Below are positions 63,334 to 64,000 of a stretch of 64,000 nucleotides of DNA, piece after piece (within the stretch, counting starts at the first letter, position 1; every line of letters starts with the position of its first letter). The notes below the pieces were generated by a model. It did no database searches and was not told the origin of the DNA. It was given only the letters and a program-made list of their open reading frames with translations. Origin of the DNA: Methyloceanibacter sp. wino2 (GTDB lineage Bacteria; Pseudomonadota; Alphaproteobacteria; Rhizobiales; Methyloligellaceae); the NCBI RefSeq assembly GCF_003071365.1, contig NZ_CP028960.1, positions 1,178,001 to 1,242,000 of the forward strand. The letters are read 5' to 3'. A program made the translations under genes and the position numbers.

Positions 63334-64000
63334 ATGGACGAGAACAACCGCAATTTTATTCTAGCGATCGTGCTGTCGATGACCGTGCTTTTCGCCTGGC
63401 AGTTCTTCTTCGTGCCGACGAAGCCGCCCGAGGAGCAGCAAGCCGCTCAGACAGAGCAGACCCAGACGGCCGGCGAGGCGACGACTCCCACCCCATCCGG
63501 GGCTGGTCAGGCGCCGCGCCCGGGCGCGGGCACGGCTCCGCAGCCTGAGGGCTCTCCGACCGGCATGAGCCGGAAGGAGGCGCTCGCGGCCTCGCCCCGC
63601 ATCGCCATCGACACGCCGAGCGTCCGTGGCTCGATCTCGCTGAAGGGCGCCCGGATCGACGACCTGACGCTGAAGGACTACCGGGTGACGGTCGATCCCG
63701 ACAGCCCCCAAGTGATCCTGCTGTCTCCGGCCGGCGGCCCTCATGCCTACTATGCCGAGCGCGGCTATGTGGGCGACAGCGGCAACAAGATGCCGCTGCC
63801 CACTGGCGACACGCTGTGGACCGCCGAGGGCGACGGCAAGCTCACGCCCGACACGCCGATCACGCTCACCTACGACAACGGCGAGGGCTTGACGTTCACC
63901 CGCACCATTTCCGTCGACGACAAGTACATGTTCACGATCGACGACAAGGTGGCGAACACGGGGACCGAAAAGGCGACGATCTACCCTTACGGCCTCGTTT
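63334..64000 (+). CDS. yidC: YidC membrane insertase, N-terminal part
   Basis: The first 222 codons; the gene continues past the right edge. The N-terminal membrane anchor is NRNFILAIVLSMTVLFAWQFFF, followed by a Pro/Gln/Thr-rich linker and the start of the periplasmic beta-sandwich domain (IDTPSVRGSISLKGARIDDLTLKDY). YidC inserts and folds inner-membrane proteins with or without SecYEG. The ATG at 63334 is 51 bp after rnpA. Confidence 0.95.
   Translation, partial: MDENNRNFILAIVLSMTVLFAWQFFFVPTKPPEEQQAAQTEQTQTAGEATTPTPSGAGQAPRPGAGTAPQPEGSPTGMSRKEALAASPRIAIDTPSVRGSISLKGARIDDLTLKDYRVTVDPDSPQVILLSPAGGPHAYYAERGYVGDSGNKMPLPTGDTLWTAEGDGKLTPDTPITLTYDNGEGLTFTRTISVDDKYMFTIDDKVANTGTEKATIYPYGLV

Overview
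The window is about 64 kb of a GC-rich chromosome from an alphaproteobacterium, most likely a methylotroph of the Hyphomicrobiales (Methyloceanibacter/Methyloligella/Hyphomicrobium-like). The order inference rests on rpmH-rnpA-yidC, phoR next to pstS, a DUF971-DUF6494-moaA cluster and many GTG starts. The methylotroph inference rests on a complete N-methylglutamate (NMG) pathway. The genus is inferred from gene content, not from a marker gene.

Layout. 1-3.2 kb: start of pstS with a possible Pho box, phoR, and ada. 3.2-11.6 kb: DUF971, DUF6494 and moaA, a membrane GGDEF-EAL protein, an asparagine synthetase, an Mrp/ApbC-type ATPase with an unexplained terminator upstream, and an unknown gene. 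11.7-19.3 kb: an Ivy-type lysozyme inhibitor, a zinc alcohol dehydrogenase, a LuxR-type response regulator, a FIST-domain sensor coupled to a hybrid histidine kinase (NosP/NahK-like), an ExaC/AldB-like aldehyde dehydrogenase and two tandem DUF779 genes. This block looks like a sensing and oxidation unit for alcohols and aldehydes. 19.3-21.7 kb: a Kef-type antiporter and a small exported protein.

21.9-40.4 kb is the methylamine region. mgdABCD (NMG dehydrogenase, minus strand) is divergent from a GlxA-type AraC regulator and an XRE-cupin regulator. These are followed by mgsABC (NMG synthase), gmaS (gamma-glutamylmethylamide synthetase), a GNAT enzyme, a GntR regulator, a second type III glutamine synthetase, an ammonium/methylammonium transporter behind a near-perfect sigma-54 promoter, a 58-residue membrane protein, a third glutamine synthetase and a MetX-like hydrolase. 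Together they import methylamine, glutamylate it, convert it to NMG and oxidise it to a C1 unit while returning glutamate. 40.6-45.0 kb: an RND efflux pair whose adaptor gene carries a one-base frameshift.

45.04-57.37 kb is a genomic island inserted in the 3' end of tRNA-Arg(ACG). It is bounded by a 49-bp direct repeat and carries three copies of GGTAGCTA inside each end, which resemble integrase arm sites. No integrase is visible, only a broken serine recombinase. The cargo is a TIR-like protein, an AAA_14/DUF4143 ATPase translationally coupled to a 1379-residue NACHT/STAND-like NTPase with a predicted C-terminal PD-(D/E)XK nuclease, and a divergent 1193-residue SIR2 protein with intact NADase residues. 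I read this as an anti-phage defence island, and the NTPase-ATPase pair with its divergent SIR2 gene is the best candidate for a little-described system.

57.6-64 kb returns to the backbone: a YcgN-type cysteine-cluster protein, a lipoprotein, an orphan histidine kinase, a flavin disulfide reductase paired with a TVP38/TMEM64 membrane protein, then rpmH, rnpA and the 5' part of yidC.
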